Source: an uncultured Paracoccaceae bacterium (lineage in GTDB: Bacteria; Pseudomonadota; Alphaproteobacteria; Rhodobacterales; Rhodobacteraceae). Taken from it: a stretch of DNA of 64,000 nucleotides. Shown in pieces: positions 36,082 to 43,179 of this stretch (positions are counted from its first letter, which is position 1; each line of letters starts with the position of its first letter). The stretch is taken from NCBI GenBank assembly GCA_947488175.1, contig CANKYO010000001.1:248001-312000 (forward strand), in the 5' to 3' direction. Both the position numbers and the translations under genes were made by a program. A model generated the notes under the pieces. The model did no database searches. It had not been told where the DNA came from and worked only from the letters and a program-made list of their open reading frames with translations.

Positions 36082-37169
36082 GGCAAGAAGATCAGAGGCG
36101 GAACAAACGCATCCAAGCTATCTTTAAAATCTTTACCTTCCTTACCTTTGTCGGTCATGTCCTTACCGTCCTTACCGTCTTTGAATTCCTTGCCCTTGTC
36201 AGTTGAGTCCTTACCGTCCTTGAATTCCTTGCCTTTGTCAGTCGAGTCTTTGCCGTCCTTGCCATCTTTGGACTCCTTACCTTTATCGGTTGAGTCCTTG
36301 CCATCCTTGAATTCTTTACCCTTGTCGGAAGAGTCTTTACCGTCTTTGGATTCTTTTCCTTTGTCGGAAGAATCTTTGCCGTCTTTGCCATCTTTGAACT
36401 CCTTACCCTTGTCAGAGGAGTCCTTACCGTCCTTTCCATCTTTTCCTTCTTTGGATTTATCGGCAGAGTCCTTTCCTTCTTTGCCCTTATCACCCGCGTC
36501 TTTGCCGTCTTTCCCTTCCTTTGAGTCTTTTCCTTTGTCGGTCGTGTCTTTGCCCTCTTTACCTTCTTTGCCCTCCTTTCCTTCTTTCCCTTCCTTTCCT
36601 TCTTTTGTCTTATCAGCCCCGTCTTTGCCGCCTTTGATCTGTTGTTCAGCGGCATTTGTTACAGGGTTTGTCATTGTGTTTGGGGCGTCGCCTGAACGCA
36701 TAGCCTCTACGTTGCGTTGCGCTCGGTTGCCAGTTTGCTGGTGGTATCGCGAGTCTTGAATCTCGTTAGCAGCTTGATCCCAATCATTGTTTTCTACGGC
36801 ATCACGAAGCCGTTGAAATCGTGACAATCGGTCTCTCCCCAAGTTGAATGCCATGTCGGCAAGAATGCCTTGACGAACGCCGTCCAGGTTGTCGAAGTTC
36901 GGAAACAACGCTTGCGCGTCGTTGATAGCCGTCTGGATATCTCCTTGCATAAGGTTTCCGACGTCTTGGTTTGCTACATCTTGCGTTCCTGCGTAGACCG
37001 CGTCGAAATCATAGCCAAGGCCTTCGACAAGTGCGCGCGCGTCTTGCCTCCGCAGATTGAATCCAACCCCAATGGTTTGGATACCCTCTGTATCAAGGTA
37101 CATGCGCGTTCTATAACCCTCGTTTCGGATTATATACCTAGTCAGGTCTTCTATCGCACCTTGTTCCAT
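36066..37169 (-). CDS. T4-type lysozyme fused to Lys/Asp/Glu-rich tandem repeats
   Basis: A 367-residue two-part protein. Residues 1-160 are a GH24 (T4 lysozyme-type) muramidase: Glu17, Asp26 and Thr32 in NEGYRTRMYLDTEGIQTIGVG have exactly the spacing of the T4 triad Glu11/Asp20/Thr26, and the C-lobe shows ADMAFNLGRDRLSRF and the SRYHQQTGNRAQRNVEAM helix. Residues 181-350 are about ten units of the form xxDKGKE(F/S/G)KDGKD(GKD), 10, 13 or 16 residues each. The last 17 residues (SLDAFVPPLIFLPWGMM) are hydrophobic. There is no N-terminal signal peptide. The repeats offer many Lys, Ser/Thr and Asp/Glu side chains, the groups joined by ATP-grasp peptide maturases, and the operon supplies two such proteins and an oxygenase. 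A cross-linked or decorated lysozyme effector is my inference. Confidence 0.85.
   Translation of the reverse strand: MEQGAIEDLTRYIIRNEGYRTRMYLDTEGIQTIGVGFNLRRQDARALVEGLGYDFDAVYAGTQDVANQDVGNLMQGDIQTAINDAQALFPNFDNLDGVRQGILADMAFNLGRDRLSRFQRLRDAVENNDWDQAANEIQDSRYHQQTGNRAQRNVEAMRSGDAPNTMTNPVTNAAEQQIKGGKDGADKTKEGKEGKEGKEGKEGKEGKDTTDKGKDSKEGKDGKDAGDKGKEGKDSADKSKEGKDGKDGKDSSDKGKEFKDGKDGKDSSDKGKESKDGKDSSDKGKEFKDGKDSTDKGKESKDGKDGKDSTDKGKEFKDGKDSTDKGKEFKDGKDGKDMTDKGKEGKDFKDSLDAFVPPLIFLPWGMM
36120..36629 (-). repeat. Coding tandem repeat array (KGKE-KDGKD units)
   Basis: About 510 bp encoding residues 181-350 of the lysozyme fusion. Units begin with xxDKGK (such as SSDKGK, STDKGK, TTDKGK, MTDKGK) and end with KDGKD, giving repeat lengths of 30, 39 or 48 bp, with the first unit expanded by five consecutive KEG triplets. 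Codons vary between units, so the array is not a very recent duplication, yet the protein pattern is kept, which indicates selection on the peptide. Confidence 0.9.
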
Positions 37170-37178
37170 AACTTCACT

Positions 37179-37856
37179 TTACCAATATAGAATCCAGCTT
37201 TGATTACGCCTAGCCAAATGACTTTGAAATGTTATGCGAAAATCATCTGGCCCCGAGAGGTCAAAGGCTGAGATCCGATGCGGCCAGAAACTGTCGAAAA
37301 TGATTAGCTCGCCCGCTTTATGTTCCGCAGAAAGGCAATGCTTGTGTGTATCTTCAAAGCGCTTAGCATCTGATGACTTTTCGGGGTCAGGTTCAAAAAA
37401 ATCTGTAGCAGCTCCGCTAGATGGAGTGGATATCGGCAATATCACCGACCAATGGTGTCCCTGTCTCGCGATGCAACCTTGTAGGCCATGAAGTTTGCGA
37501 AAACTCCCGTCACTATGGATCGGCGCAGCGGGATAGCTATCTCGACCTGAGCAGCTCGAAAAAATATGAAAGCCCGGAAAGGGTATCGTTGGGTCTAAAT
37601 AGACTTTTTCACCGAGCATTCTGGAACAACTCGCCACAAGCTGCCCATAAAGTGCGCCAAATTTCTCGTTTAAGAACGCATTTTCTTCAACAATCCCACG
37701 ATAGTCTCTCTCATCATCAATTTTGTACGTTGGGAACCCGATCGTATATATGGAATCTGCGTGAAGAATCCACTTTTCCCTTAAGGCAAGAACACTACTT
37801 TTTATGCCAAACGCTTGTTCCGAGGTAAGTACATCGTTGCGGTTAACTCCTTGCAT
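37179..37856 (-). CDS. 2-oxoglutarate/Fe(II)-dependent oxygenase-like protein
   Basis: A 225-residue protein with the facial triad of the double-stranded beta-helix oxygenases: His114 and Asp116 in APIHSDGSF, His193 in FWPHRISAF, and the 2-oxoglutarate-binding Arg207 in DDFRITFQSHL. The GELIIFDSFWPHR segment is typical. Such enzymes hydroxylate free or peptide-bound side chains. Within this operon the Lys- and Asp-rich repeat protein encoded next is the obvious candidate substrate, but this is inference. It starts 1 nt after the phospholipase-D-like gene stop and ends 9 nt before the lysozyme fusion. Confidence 0.75.
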   Translation of the reverse strand: MQGVNRNDVLTSEQAFGIKSSVLALREKWILHADSIYTIGFPTYKIDDERDYRGIVEENAFLNEKFGALYGQLVASCSRMLGEKVYLDPTIPFPGFHIFSSCSGRDSYPAAPIHSDGSFRKLHGLQGCIARQGHHWSVILPISTPSSGAATDFFEPDPEKSSDAKRFEDTHKHCLSAEHKAGELIIFDSFWPHRISAFDLSGPDDFRITFQSHLARRNQSWILYW

Positions 37857-37857
37857 G

Positions 37858-39234
37858 TCATTTACCGGCTATGCCTACTGCCTGTACGTCCACGCACTTC
37901 CCCAAAAGTGGCTCGAAGAAGCTCTCCTTGTGCGCCGAAGCCAGCGCTCCGCCCAGAAATATTTGTTGTTCTGAATTTCGAAATATGGCTCCATCTCTAA
38001 AGTGAGCCGAACCGATCATAGTGGTCAAACCATTCGAAGACTCGAACATCATCGAACGTGCGTGAACAGTATTGGTCATACCGTTAATGCCAAAATCATG
38101 GTTGGTCTGCAGATAACATGCGCTAACGTTGTCGTTCTCTCGCACGAATTCCAATAGTTCTTGAGCTTTGGTTGGTTGAATGAAATTTGCTGAGGTTCCG
38201 CTACTTGCCGCCTCAAAGTAGGCGTCATCAAGCAACAACTGGAACTGTGTGTCATCATTCTCAGCCATGGCCTCCAATAACCTCTTCGACTCGAAGAATT
38301 GAGCAACTATTGTAACTGCATCCGCCGCTTCAACTTCAGATGCAAGTCGATCAAAATATGCATCCGCTTGGACCGGAGTCAGGAATATTTCCACTCCTGA
38401 ATTTGACGGTTCGACGGTAAAACTGCTCGGATAATTGCTCGTACAATCGATGTGATTTTGCGCTACCATTTCGGACGTAGCGGAAGCCAGATCATTTGCG
38501 TAGTTAGAGATGCACGACCACCATATGGCTCCTTGCTCTTCATATATGCTCTTAAAGGCGATCCAATCTTCGATATTGGTGGTCAGCGAACCAATTGTAA
38601 CGTTTCCGCTACCGAAGGAAGCAATGGAACTAAATGAGTCACCAGCTTTGTCTGAAAACTCCAAGATCACGAACTTAAGGTGGTGGGAGGCGACAAAGCT
38701 CTCTTCTTCCGAAATCGCACACGGCTGCCGAATGTCATACTGTCGAGATGGGAATGGATCACAACCGATTAGGTTTATCCTCACGTTCTCAAAACAATGT
38801 GAGAGGTTTTTGACAACTTTTTCGTCCAAGTGTGAGGTTGTGACGTGTTCAGCTTGAACGCTGAGCACCACATTTGCACCACCACCATCTGTAAGGCTAC
38901 AAACGAACGCCGCGGCTTCCGTGCTATTTAAGAAATGAGCGGAGATGTAAGCATTTCTCAAAAGGTGACCGGGTTCTACCAATTGCAGTATCTGATCAAA
39001 TAATTGGATTGAGTATGATCCTGCCGCTCGATCATAATTTAGACAATATAACTGACCCGCGGGAGCGGTGAGCTCCGTCCCATCTCCGAGAAACTTGGGT
39101 TCACTGTACACATTTGAGCAAGATGGAATATTTGGCGTCGGGCTGCCCCATGTCTGCTGAGCTACTGCTTCAGAGCGCCACGCCACAAGGGCAGTTACGA
39201 CAAAGATCAACCAAATAAAATTCCTAAATGCCAT
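37858..39234 (-). CDS. Secreted phospholipase D-like (HKD-fold) protein
   Basis: A 458-residue protein with a signal peptide (hydrophobic core about 6-18, cleavage near AVAQQ). Two HKD-like halves are seen: His185-x-Lys187 (SHHLKFVIL) with FGSGNV at 207-212, and His391-x-Arg393 (VHARSMMF) with IGSAHFRDGAIF and an NSEQ segment at 407-423. The second motif has Arg for Lys and neither keeps the canonical Asp spacing, so activity may be altered or lost. PLD-fold proteins cut phosphodiesters of lipids or nucleic acids. It is the first gene of the island operon and so probably marks the promoter-proximal end. Ten or so Cys residues suggest disulfides outside the cytoplasm. Confidence 0.72.
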   Translation of the reverse strand: MAFRNFIWLIFVVTALVAWRSEAVAQQTWGSPTPNIPSCSNVYSEPKFLGDGTELTAPAGQLYCLNYDRAAGSYSIQLFDQILQLVEPGHLLRNAYISAHFLNSTEAAAFVCSLTDGGGANVVLSVQAEHVTTSHLDEKVVKNLSHCFENVRINLIGCDPFPSRQYDIRQPCAISEEESFVASHHLKFVILEFSDKAGDSFSSIASFGSGNVTIGSLTTNIEDWIAFKSIYEEQGAIWWSCISNYANDLASATSEMVAQNHIDCTSNYPSSFTVEPSNSGVEIFLTPVQADAYFDRLASEVEAADAVTIVAQFFESKRLLEAMAENDDTQFQLLLDDAYFEAASSGTSANFIQPTKAQELLEFVRENDNVSACYLQTNHDFGINGMTNTVHARSMMFESSNGLTTMIGSAHFRDGAIFRNSEQQIFLGGALASAHKESFFEPLLGKCVDVQAVGIAGK

Positions 39235-39756
39235 GTCCTACAGTCCATATTGATCAATTCAATTGAGAACGATTACACGTCACACTTCGCCTTCGCGTCC
39301 AAGAAATTCTAGCCTCCAAGCCTAGCGATTTTCGTTATTCAGTCGAGGAAAAAATACCTGACAGTAGCGAATTGTTGGCTGAGTTCCTACATTTGGTGCG
39401 TTTTACGCCAAAGGATTAAGCCACTGGTGTTCCGTGGGTGTCCTGCGGTTCATTTTGCAAAAAAGCCAATGAAATCAGTCGAATCCTTATGGTTGAAAAT
39501 CCGCTGAGTAGTCGAGCATCTCAAACCCTATGGGCGGAGCTCCCAAAGCGGACCTTGGGGCAACGGCGGCAATGTCCCGCATTGCCGACACTGGATCATA
39601 TCTCTCCCGCATCCGACCAACCTTAGATGAACGGCCCTGATGAAGAGCTCACATTTTCGTTTTCTTAGCGCGAAAGATGCGCGCGCTGCCCAAGCCCCTC
39701 TTCGCTAAACCGAACCCGATTTTGCCATTTCCATCCCACCCGGCTAGACCTGCGCC
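39235..39756. other. Intergenic stretch at the right edge of the island
   Basis: 522 bases with no convincing gene. The part near 39235-39300 is AT-rich, contains TTGATCAATTCAATTG-like overlapping inverted repeats, and probably holds the promoter of the minus-strand island operon. From about 39520 the composition returns to GC-rich, with AAAGCGGACC and AATGTCCCGCATTGCC strings that look like decayed intergenic repeat sequence. Confidence 0.5.
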
Positions 39757-39900
39757 ATGACCAACACCATCGCTATCTGCCTCGGCATCCTGATCATCGG
39801 CTTTTTCGCCCTCGATCACTTTGTGCTGGAATGGAATACGCCACAGTTCCTGATGCAGCAACTGATACGGCTCACCGAATATATTGCCTTTTGGCGCTGA
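39757..39900 (+). CDS. 47-residue membrane protein upstream of gap
   Basis: A short gene encoding MTNTIAICLGILIIGFFALD, then a short amphipathic part ending EYIAFWR. It has one membrane helix. From memory, similar small proteins ending in IAFWR sit beside gap genes in many Rhodobacterales, which supports it as real; the function is unknown. It marks the end of the island and lies 81 nt before the second gap gene, in the same direction. Confidence 0.7.
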   Translation: MTNTIAICLGILIIGFFALDHFVLEWNTPQFLMQQLIRLTEYIAFWR

Positions 39901-39941
39901 GCATTTCGGTGCAAGATAGGTTGACCTTTGGTCATAAATCG

Positions 39942-39959
39942 CAATGTTAGCGCCAACAT
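39942..39959. promoter_or_regulatory. Palindromic operator before the second gap gene
   Basis: AATGTTAGC-GCCAACATT is an 18-bp palindrome with one mismatch, 22 nt before the gap start. It shares the TGTTAGC core with three sites upstream of the first gap gene, suggesting a common LacI-type repressor (CceR-like, unverified). Confidence 0.65.
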
Positions 39960-39981
39960 TGATCCCATCAGGAGGAACATC

Positions 39982-40983
39982 ATGGCCGTCAAAGTCGCCA
40001 TTAACGGATTTGGCCGGATTGGCCGCAATATTTTGCGGGCCATCATCGAAAGCGGACGCACCGATATCGAAGTCGTCGCCATCAACGATCTCGGCCCGGT
40101 GGAAACCAACGCCCACCTCTTGCGGTTCGACAGCGTGCATGGCCGCTTCCCAGCCACCGTAACCACAACCGAAACAACCATCGATGTCGGCCGCGGCCCG
40201 ATGGAGGTGACAGCCATCCGCAACCCCGCCGACCTGCCATGGGCGCATGTCGATATCGTTCTGGAATGTACCGGCATCTTCAACAGCAAAGAGGCCTGCC
40301 AAGCCCATCTGGACAATGGCGCCTCCCGCGTGCTGATCTCAGCCCCGGGCAAAAACGCCGACAAAACAATCGTCTACGGCGTGAACCACGATGTGCTGAC
40401 CAAGGATGACATCGTCGTCTCCAACGCATCCTGCACCACCAATTGCCTGTCCCCCGTAGCCAAAGTGCTGAATGACGCCATCGGCATTACCAAAGGGTTC
40501 ATGACAACGATCCACAGCTACACCGGCGACCAGCCGACGCTGGATACTATGCACAAGGACCTCTATCGCGCCCGCGCGGCGGCCCTGTCGATGATCCCGA
40601 CATCAACCGGGGCGGCCAAGGCCGTGGGCCTCGTCCTGCCGGAGCTCAACGGCAAACTTGACGGCGTTGCGATCCGTGTGCCAACCCCCAACGTGTCCGT
40701 CGTGGACCTGACATTTGAATCGTCACGGGCCACCACTGTCGAAGAGGTCAACGACGCCATCAAAGCCGCCGCTGACGGCTCGCTCAAAGGCGTGCTTGCC
40801 TATACTGACCTGCCCATGGTCAGCTCTGACTTCAACCATGACCCGCATTCGTCGATCTTCCATCTGGACCAGACCAAGGTGCTGGACGGCAACATGGTGC
40901 GGATTCTGACCTGGTATGACAACGAATGGGGTTTCTCCAACCGGATGGCTGATACAGCCGTTGCGATGGGCAAACTGATCTAG
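39982..40983 (+). CDS. gap: Glyceraldehyde-3-phosphate dehydrogenase, type I (second copy)
   Basis: A 333-residue type [20 protein letters not shown] at the N-terminus, catalytic Cys in [12 protein letters not shown] and [12 protein letters not shown] near the end. The start at 39982 follows a strong AGGAGG, whereas an in-frame ATG 18 codons earlier lies across the operator palindrome. The two gap copies may serve opposite directions of carbon flow, as paired GAPDHs do elsewhere, but cofactor preference cannot be decided by eye. A strong terminator follows. Confidence 0.96.
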   Translation: MAVKVAINGFGRIGRNILRAIIESGRTDIEVVAINDLGPVETNAHLLRFDSVHGRFPATVTTTETTIDVGRGPMEVTAIRNPADLPWAHVDIVLECTGIFNSKEACQAHLDNGASRVLISAPGKNADKTIVYGVNHDVLTKDDIVVSNASCTTNCLSPVAKVLNDAIGITKGFMTTIHSYTGDQPTLDTMHKDLYRARAAALSMIPTSTGAAKAVGLVLPELNGKLDGVAIRVPTPNVSVVDLTFESSRATTVEEVNDAIKAAADGSLKGVLAYTDLPMVSSDFNHDPHSSIFHLDQTKVLDGNMVRILTWYDNEWGFSNRMADTAVAMGKLI

Positions 40984-41007
40984 ATTCAACCATCTGCACA
41001 GCAAACA

Positions 41008-41036
41008 GGCCGACCCACACCGGGTCGGCTTTTTTG
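41008..41036 (+). terminator. Terminator of the second gap gene
   Basis: GCCGACCC-ACACC-GGGTCGGC followed by seven T residues, about 25 nt after the gap stop. Confidence 0.9.
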
Positions 41037-41167
41037 TGACCAAACCATGAATTTCGCCATGCAGAACATGCATGGCGCTTTGCATTTTACGCACCTTGTT
41101 CTGCGCCGCAGCATCGCTAAATCAGGGTCAAGACAACGAAACGCGATGACTTAAAAGGAGCACGCAA

Positions 41168-41326
41168 ATGACCGCACTGAACACCGTTCGCACTGCAATT
41201 GAAAAGCGCGTGGCCTATTCACGCCTCAAGCGCGAGCTGCGCAACATGCCGCTGGAAACAGCCATTGACCTGGGCATGTTCCGCGAAGATGCCGCCAAGA
41301 TCGCAACCAAGGCAATCTACGGCTAA
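41168..41326 (+). CDS. 52-residue basic protein (DUF1127-like)
   Basis: A short gene with AAAAGGAG about 9 nt before its ATG, encoding a basic protein (MTALNTVRTAIEKRVAYSRL ... AIDLGMFREDAAKIATKAIYG). The Arg-rich helix followed by an LETAIDLGMFREDA segment is like the DUF1127/YjiS-type small proteins of Rhodobacterales, some of which affect RNA turnover or phosphate metabolism in other alphaproteobacteria. A terminator follows directly, so it is a separate unit. Confidence 0.7.
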   Translation: MTALNTVRTAIEKRVAYSRLKRELRNMPLETAIDLGMFREDAAKIATKAIYG

Positions 41327-41350
41327 GCCACTCAATAAGTTATGAAAACC

Positions 41351-41375
41351 AGCCGTCCCAATGGGGCGGCTTTGT
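41351..41375 (+). terminator. Terminator after the DUF1127-like gene
   Basis: AGCCGTCCC-AAT-GGGGCGGCT with a short T-rich tail; it touches the end of the convergent hydrolase gene. Confidence 0.75.
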
Positions 41376-42148
41376 TATTTCAGGACCCTGTCCAGAAACG
41401 CGTCGATCCGCGCGGAATACCCCGGCTGGCCAGCGATATTGTTATGTGTGGCCCCTTGCACCTCATGCATCGTCACATCCAGCCCAGCATCCTCCATCAG
41501 CCGGGTCAGACGCTGACCATTGGCAATCGGGATCAACTGATCGGCGGCCCCATGCTGCACCAGCACAGGCGCTGACAGACGGGGGACCAGCACTGCGTTA
41601 TTCCATTTCTGCACACCCGGCATATGGCAGGCCGGCAGGAACGACGCCCGCGCCATCAACTCGCACATCTTCACATAAGGCGCATCCAGAATGATCGCCG
41701 CGACCTCACGCTCAACCGCGACATGCTGGGCAATCCCCGTCCCCATGGAATAGCCATGCACCACAATCGGGCCATCATGGCGGGCCGCCAACCAGTCATA
41801 GGCTTCCAGCGCATCGGCTTTCAGACGGCGCTCTGACGACCGACCGGAGATGCCACCACCCCCTGGATATTCCATCGCCACAATGGTGCGCCCCGCATTT
41901 ACATGCGCATCCAGCGTATAAGTGAAATAGGCCAGCGCGCCGCCATTACCCATGAAAAACAAAACTGCCGGGTCGGCGCTCCCCTCCGAAATGGCAAGGG
42001 CGACCTGCCGGTCCGAAACCACCTCCTGACGAAATCCGGGGGCGTCAAACGGGTCAGGACCAAAGGGATAGATGAACCGGGGATGGGTCAGCACCATCGC
42101 CGCCGCATAAAGCAGATAAGTACCCGCAAACAAAAGCAGCAGCTTCAA
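41375..42148 (-). CDS. Alpha/beta hydrolase, membrane-anchored
   Basis: A 257-residue protein with an N-terminal hydrophobic segment (LLLLFAGTYLLYAAAMVL) that probably anchors it in the membrane. The hydrolase core shows the nucleophile elbow GYSMG (Ser near 134), an acid in QHGAADQLIP and His in GATHNNIAG, a complete Ser-Asp-His triad. It resembles the BEM46/ABHD13 type of hydrolases of unknown substrate. It overlaps coaD by 4 nt, so it is probably expressed with it. Confidence 0.85.
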   Translation of the reverse strand: MKLLLLFAGTYLLYAAAMVLTHPRFIYPFGPDPFDAPGFRQEVVSDRQVALAISEGSADPAVLFFMGNGGALAYFTYTLDAHVNAGRTIVAMEYPGGGGISGRSSERRLKADALEAYDWLAARHDGPIVVHGYSMGTGIAQHVAVEREVAAIILDAPYVKMCELMARASFLPACHMPGVQKWNNAVLVPRLSAPVLVQHGAADQLIPIANGQRLTRLMEDAGLDVTMHEVQGATHNNIAGQPGYSARIDAFLDRVLK

Positions 42149-42639
42149 TCAGCGAACCGCGCCAGCAACGCGGTATTCACGGCCGGGGTCACGAATTTCG
42201 ACACGTCTCCATCCAGCCGGGCGATTTCCTTGACCAGCTTGGACGCAATCGCCTGATGCTGCGCCTCGGCCATCAAAAACACGGTCTCGATACTGTTATC
42301 AAGCGCACGGTTCATGCCAACCATCTGATATTCATACTCAAAATCCGCCACCGCGCGCAGGCCGCGAATGATGACACCGGCATTCACATCGCGGGCACAA
42401 TCTATCAGCAGGTTCTCGAACGGGTGCACGACAATTTCGCATCCGGTTGCGGCACCCAAAGGGGCGCATTCCGCCTCGACCATGGCCACACGCTCCTCCA
42501 GATCGAACAGAGGCCCCTTGTCGCGGTTGATCGCCACGCCAATGACCAGACGATCCACCAGCGAACAGGCCCGCCGGATAATATCCAGATGGCCCAGCGT
42601 GATCGGGTCAAATGTGCCGGGATAAAGCCCTGTCCGCAT
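42145..42639 (-). CDS. coaD: Phosphopantetheine adenylyltransferase
   Basis: Fourth step of coenzyme A synthesis: transfer of AMP from ATP to 4'-phosphopantetheine. The 164-residue protein has the nucleotidyltransferase motif YPGTFDPITLGHLDII (near 5-20), RGLRAVADFEYEYQM and, at the C-terminal side, ASKLVKEIARL in place of the usual ISSxxVKEI. The start at 42639 is chosen because GAGGTG lies just before it; an ATG four codons earlier contains that ribosome site. Confidence 0.94.
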   Translation of the reverse strand: MRTGLYPGTFDPITLGHLDIIRRACSLVDRLVIGVAINRDKGPLFDLEERVAMVEAECAPLGAATGCEIVVHPFENLLIDCARDVNAGVIIRGLRAVADFEYEYQMVGMNRALDNSIETVFLMAEAQHQAIASKLVKEIARLDGDVSKFVTPAVNTALLARFAD

Positions 42640-42705
42640 GGCGCACCTCATCGTTACAAATTCTGGGGGCCACGCAACATTATTGCGGACAGGATTGCAA
42701 GAGGG

Positions 42706-43140
42706 CTAGTGCCCCATGATCATGCCTTCCAGGGCATCCTTTTCCATCGACAGTTCCGCCAGTCGGGCCTTGACCACATCACCAATGGAAATCAGGCCGA
42801 TCATTGTGCCGCCTTCCATCACCGGCAGGTGACGAAACCGGCCGTTGGTCATCATCTCCAGAACCGCATCGGCACTGTCAGTGGGCGCACAGGTCACCAG
42901 CTTGGATGTCATCATCTCGCCCACCGGTTCACTCAGACAGGCCACACCGCGCTTGCCCATCTCGCGCACGATATCGCGCTCTGACAGGATCCCATCCAGC
43001 GTTTTCCCGTCGGCGGACACGACAACCGTCCCGATCCGCTTTTCCGACAACAGCTTGACAGCATCGTTGACATGATCGGTCGGCTTGACCGACACCACAC
43101 CGATATCAGTCTTGGATTTCAGGATTTGGGACACAATCAT
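42706..43140 (-). CDS. CBS-domain protein
   Basis: A 144-residue protein made of two CBS domains: VSVKPTDHVNDAVKLLSEKRIGTVVVSADGKTLDGILSERDIV region (about 18-60) and the TCAPTDSADAVLEMMTNGRFRHLPVMEGGTMIGLISIGDVV region (about 80-121). Such stand-alone pairs bind adenine nucleotides or S-adenosylmethionine and often regulate a partner. The partner is unknown. A strong AAGGAGG precedes the ATG. Confidence 0.88.
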   Translation of the reverse strand: MIVSQILKSKTDIGVVSVKPTDHVNDAVKLLSEKRIGTVVVSADGKTLDGILSERDIVREMGKRGVACLSEPVGEMMTSKLVTCAPTDSADAVLEMMTNGRFRHLPVMEGGTMIGLISIGDVVKARLAELSMEKDALEGMIMGH

Positions 43141-43179
43141 CAGCGGCCTCCTTGGCGCGGCTTCATTGGTTTCAGCGTG

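Larger units (their letters stand above)
33520..39756. other. Low-GC genomic island between the two gap genes
   Basis: About 6.2 kb with visibly lower GC and AT-ending codons, inserted between gap (33518) and the small-protein/gap pair (39757-40983). It contains one six-gene operon on the minus strand (39234 to 33809) and nothing else recognisable. No integrase, transposase, tRNA or clear terminal repeat was found, so the mode of entry is unknown. Acquisition by horizontal transfer is inferred from composition and from interrupted synteny. Confidence 0.75.

Noticed and set aside
36120..36629. Tandem repeats as a possible CRISPR array
   Set aside because: The repeats are continuous, in frame and of 30-48 bp without unique spacers, and no cas genes are present; they are coding repeats.
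35941..36759. Plus-strand open frame rich in Leu-Pro-Ser repeats across the island
   Set aside because: It is the antisense of the KGKE/KDGKD repeat coding region; the minus-strand frame has a lysozyme domain, proper spacing and operon context, so the plus frame is a shadow.
39247..39262. TTGATCAATTCAA as an Fnr box before the island operon
   Set aside because: The half-site spacing is one base short of TTGAT-N4-ATCAA; it is better described as overlapping AT-rich inverted repeats.
39520..39620. Island attachment site or tRNA fragment at the right edge
   Set aside because: No cloverleaf and no matching direct repeat at the left edge could be found by eye.
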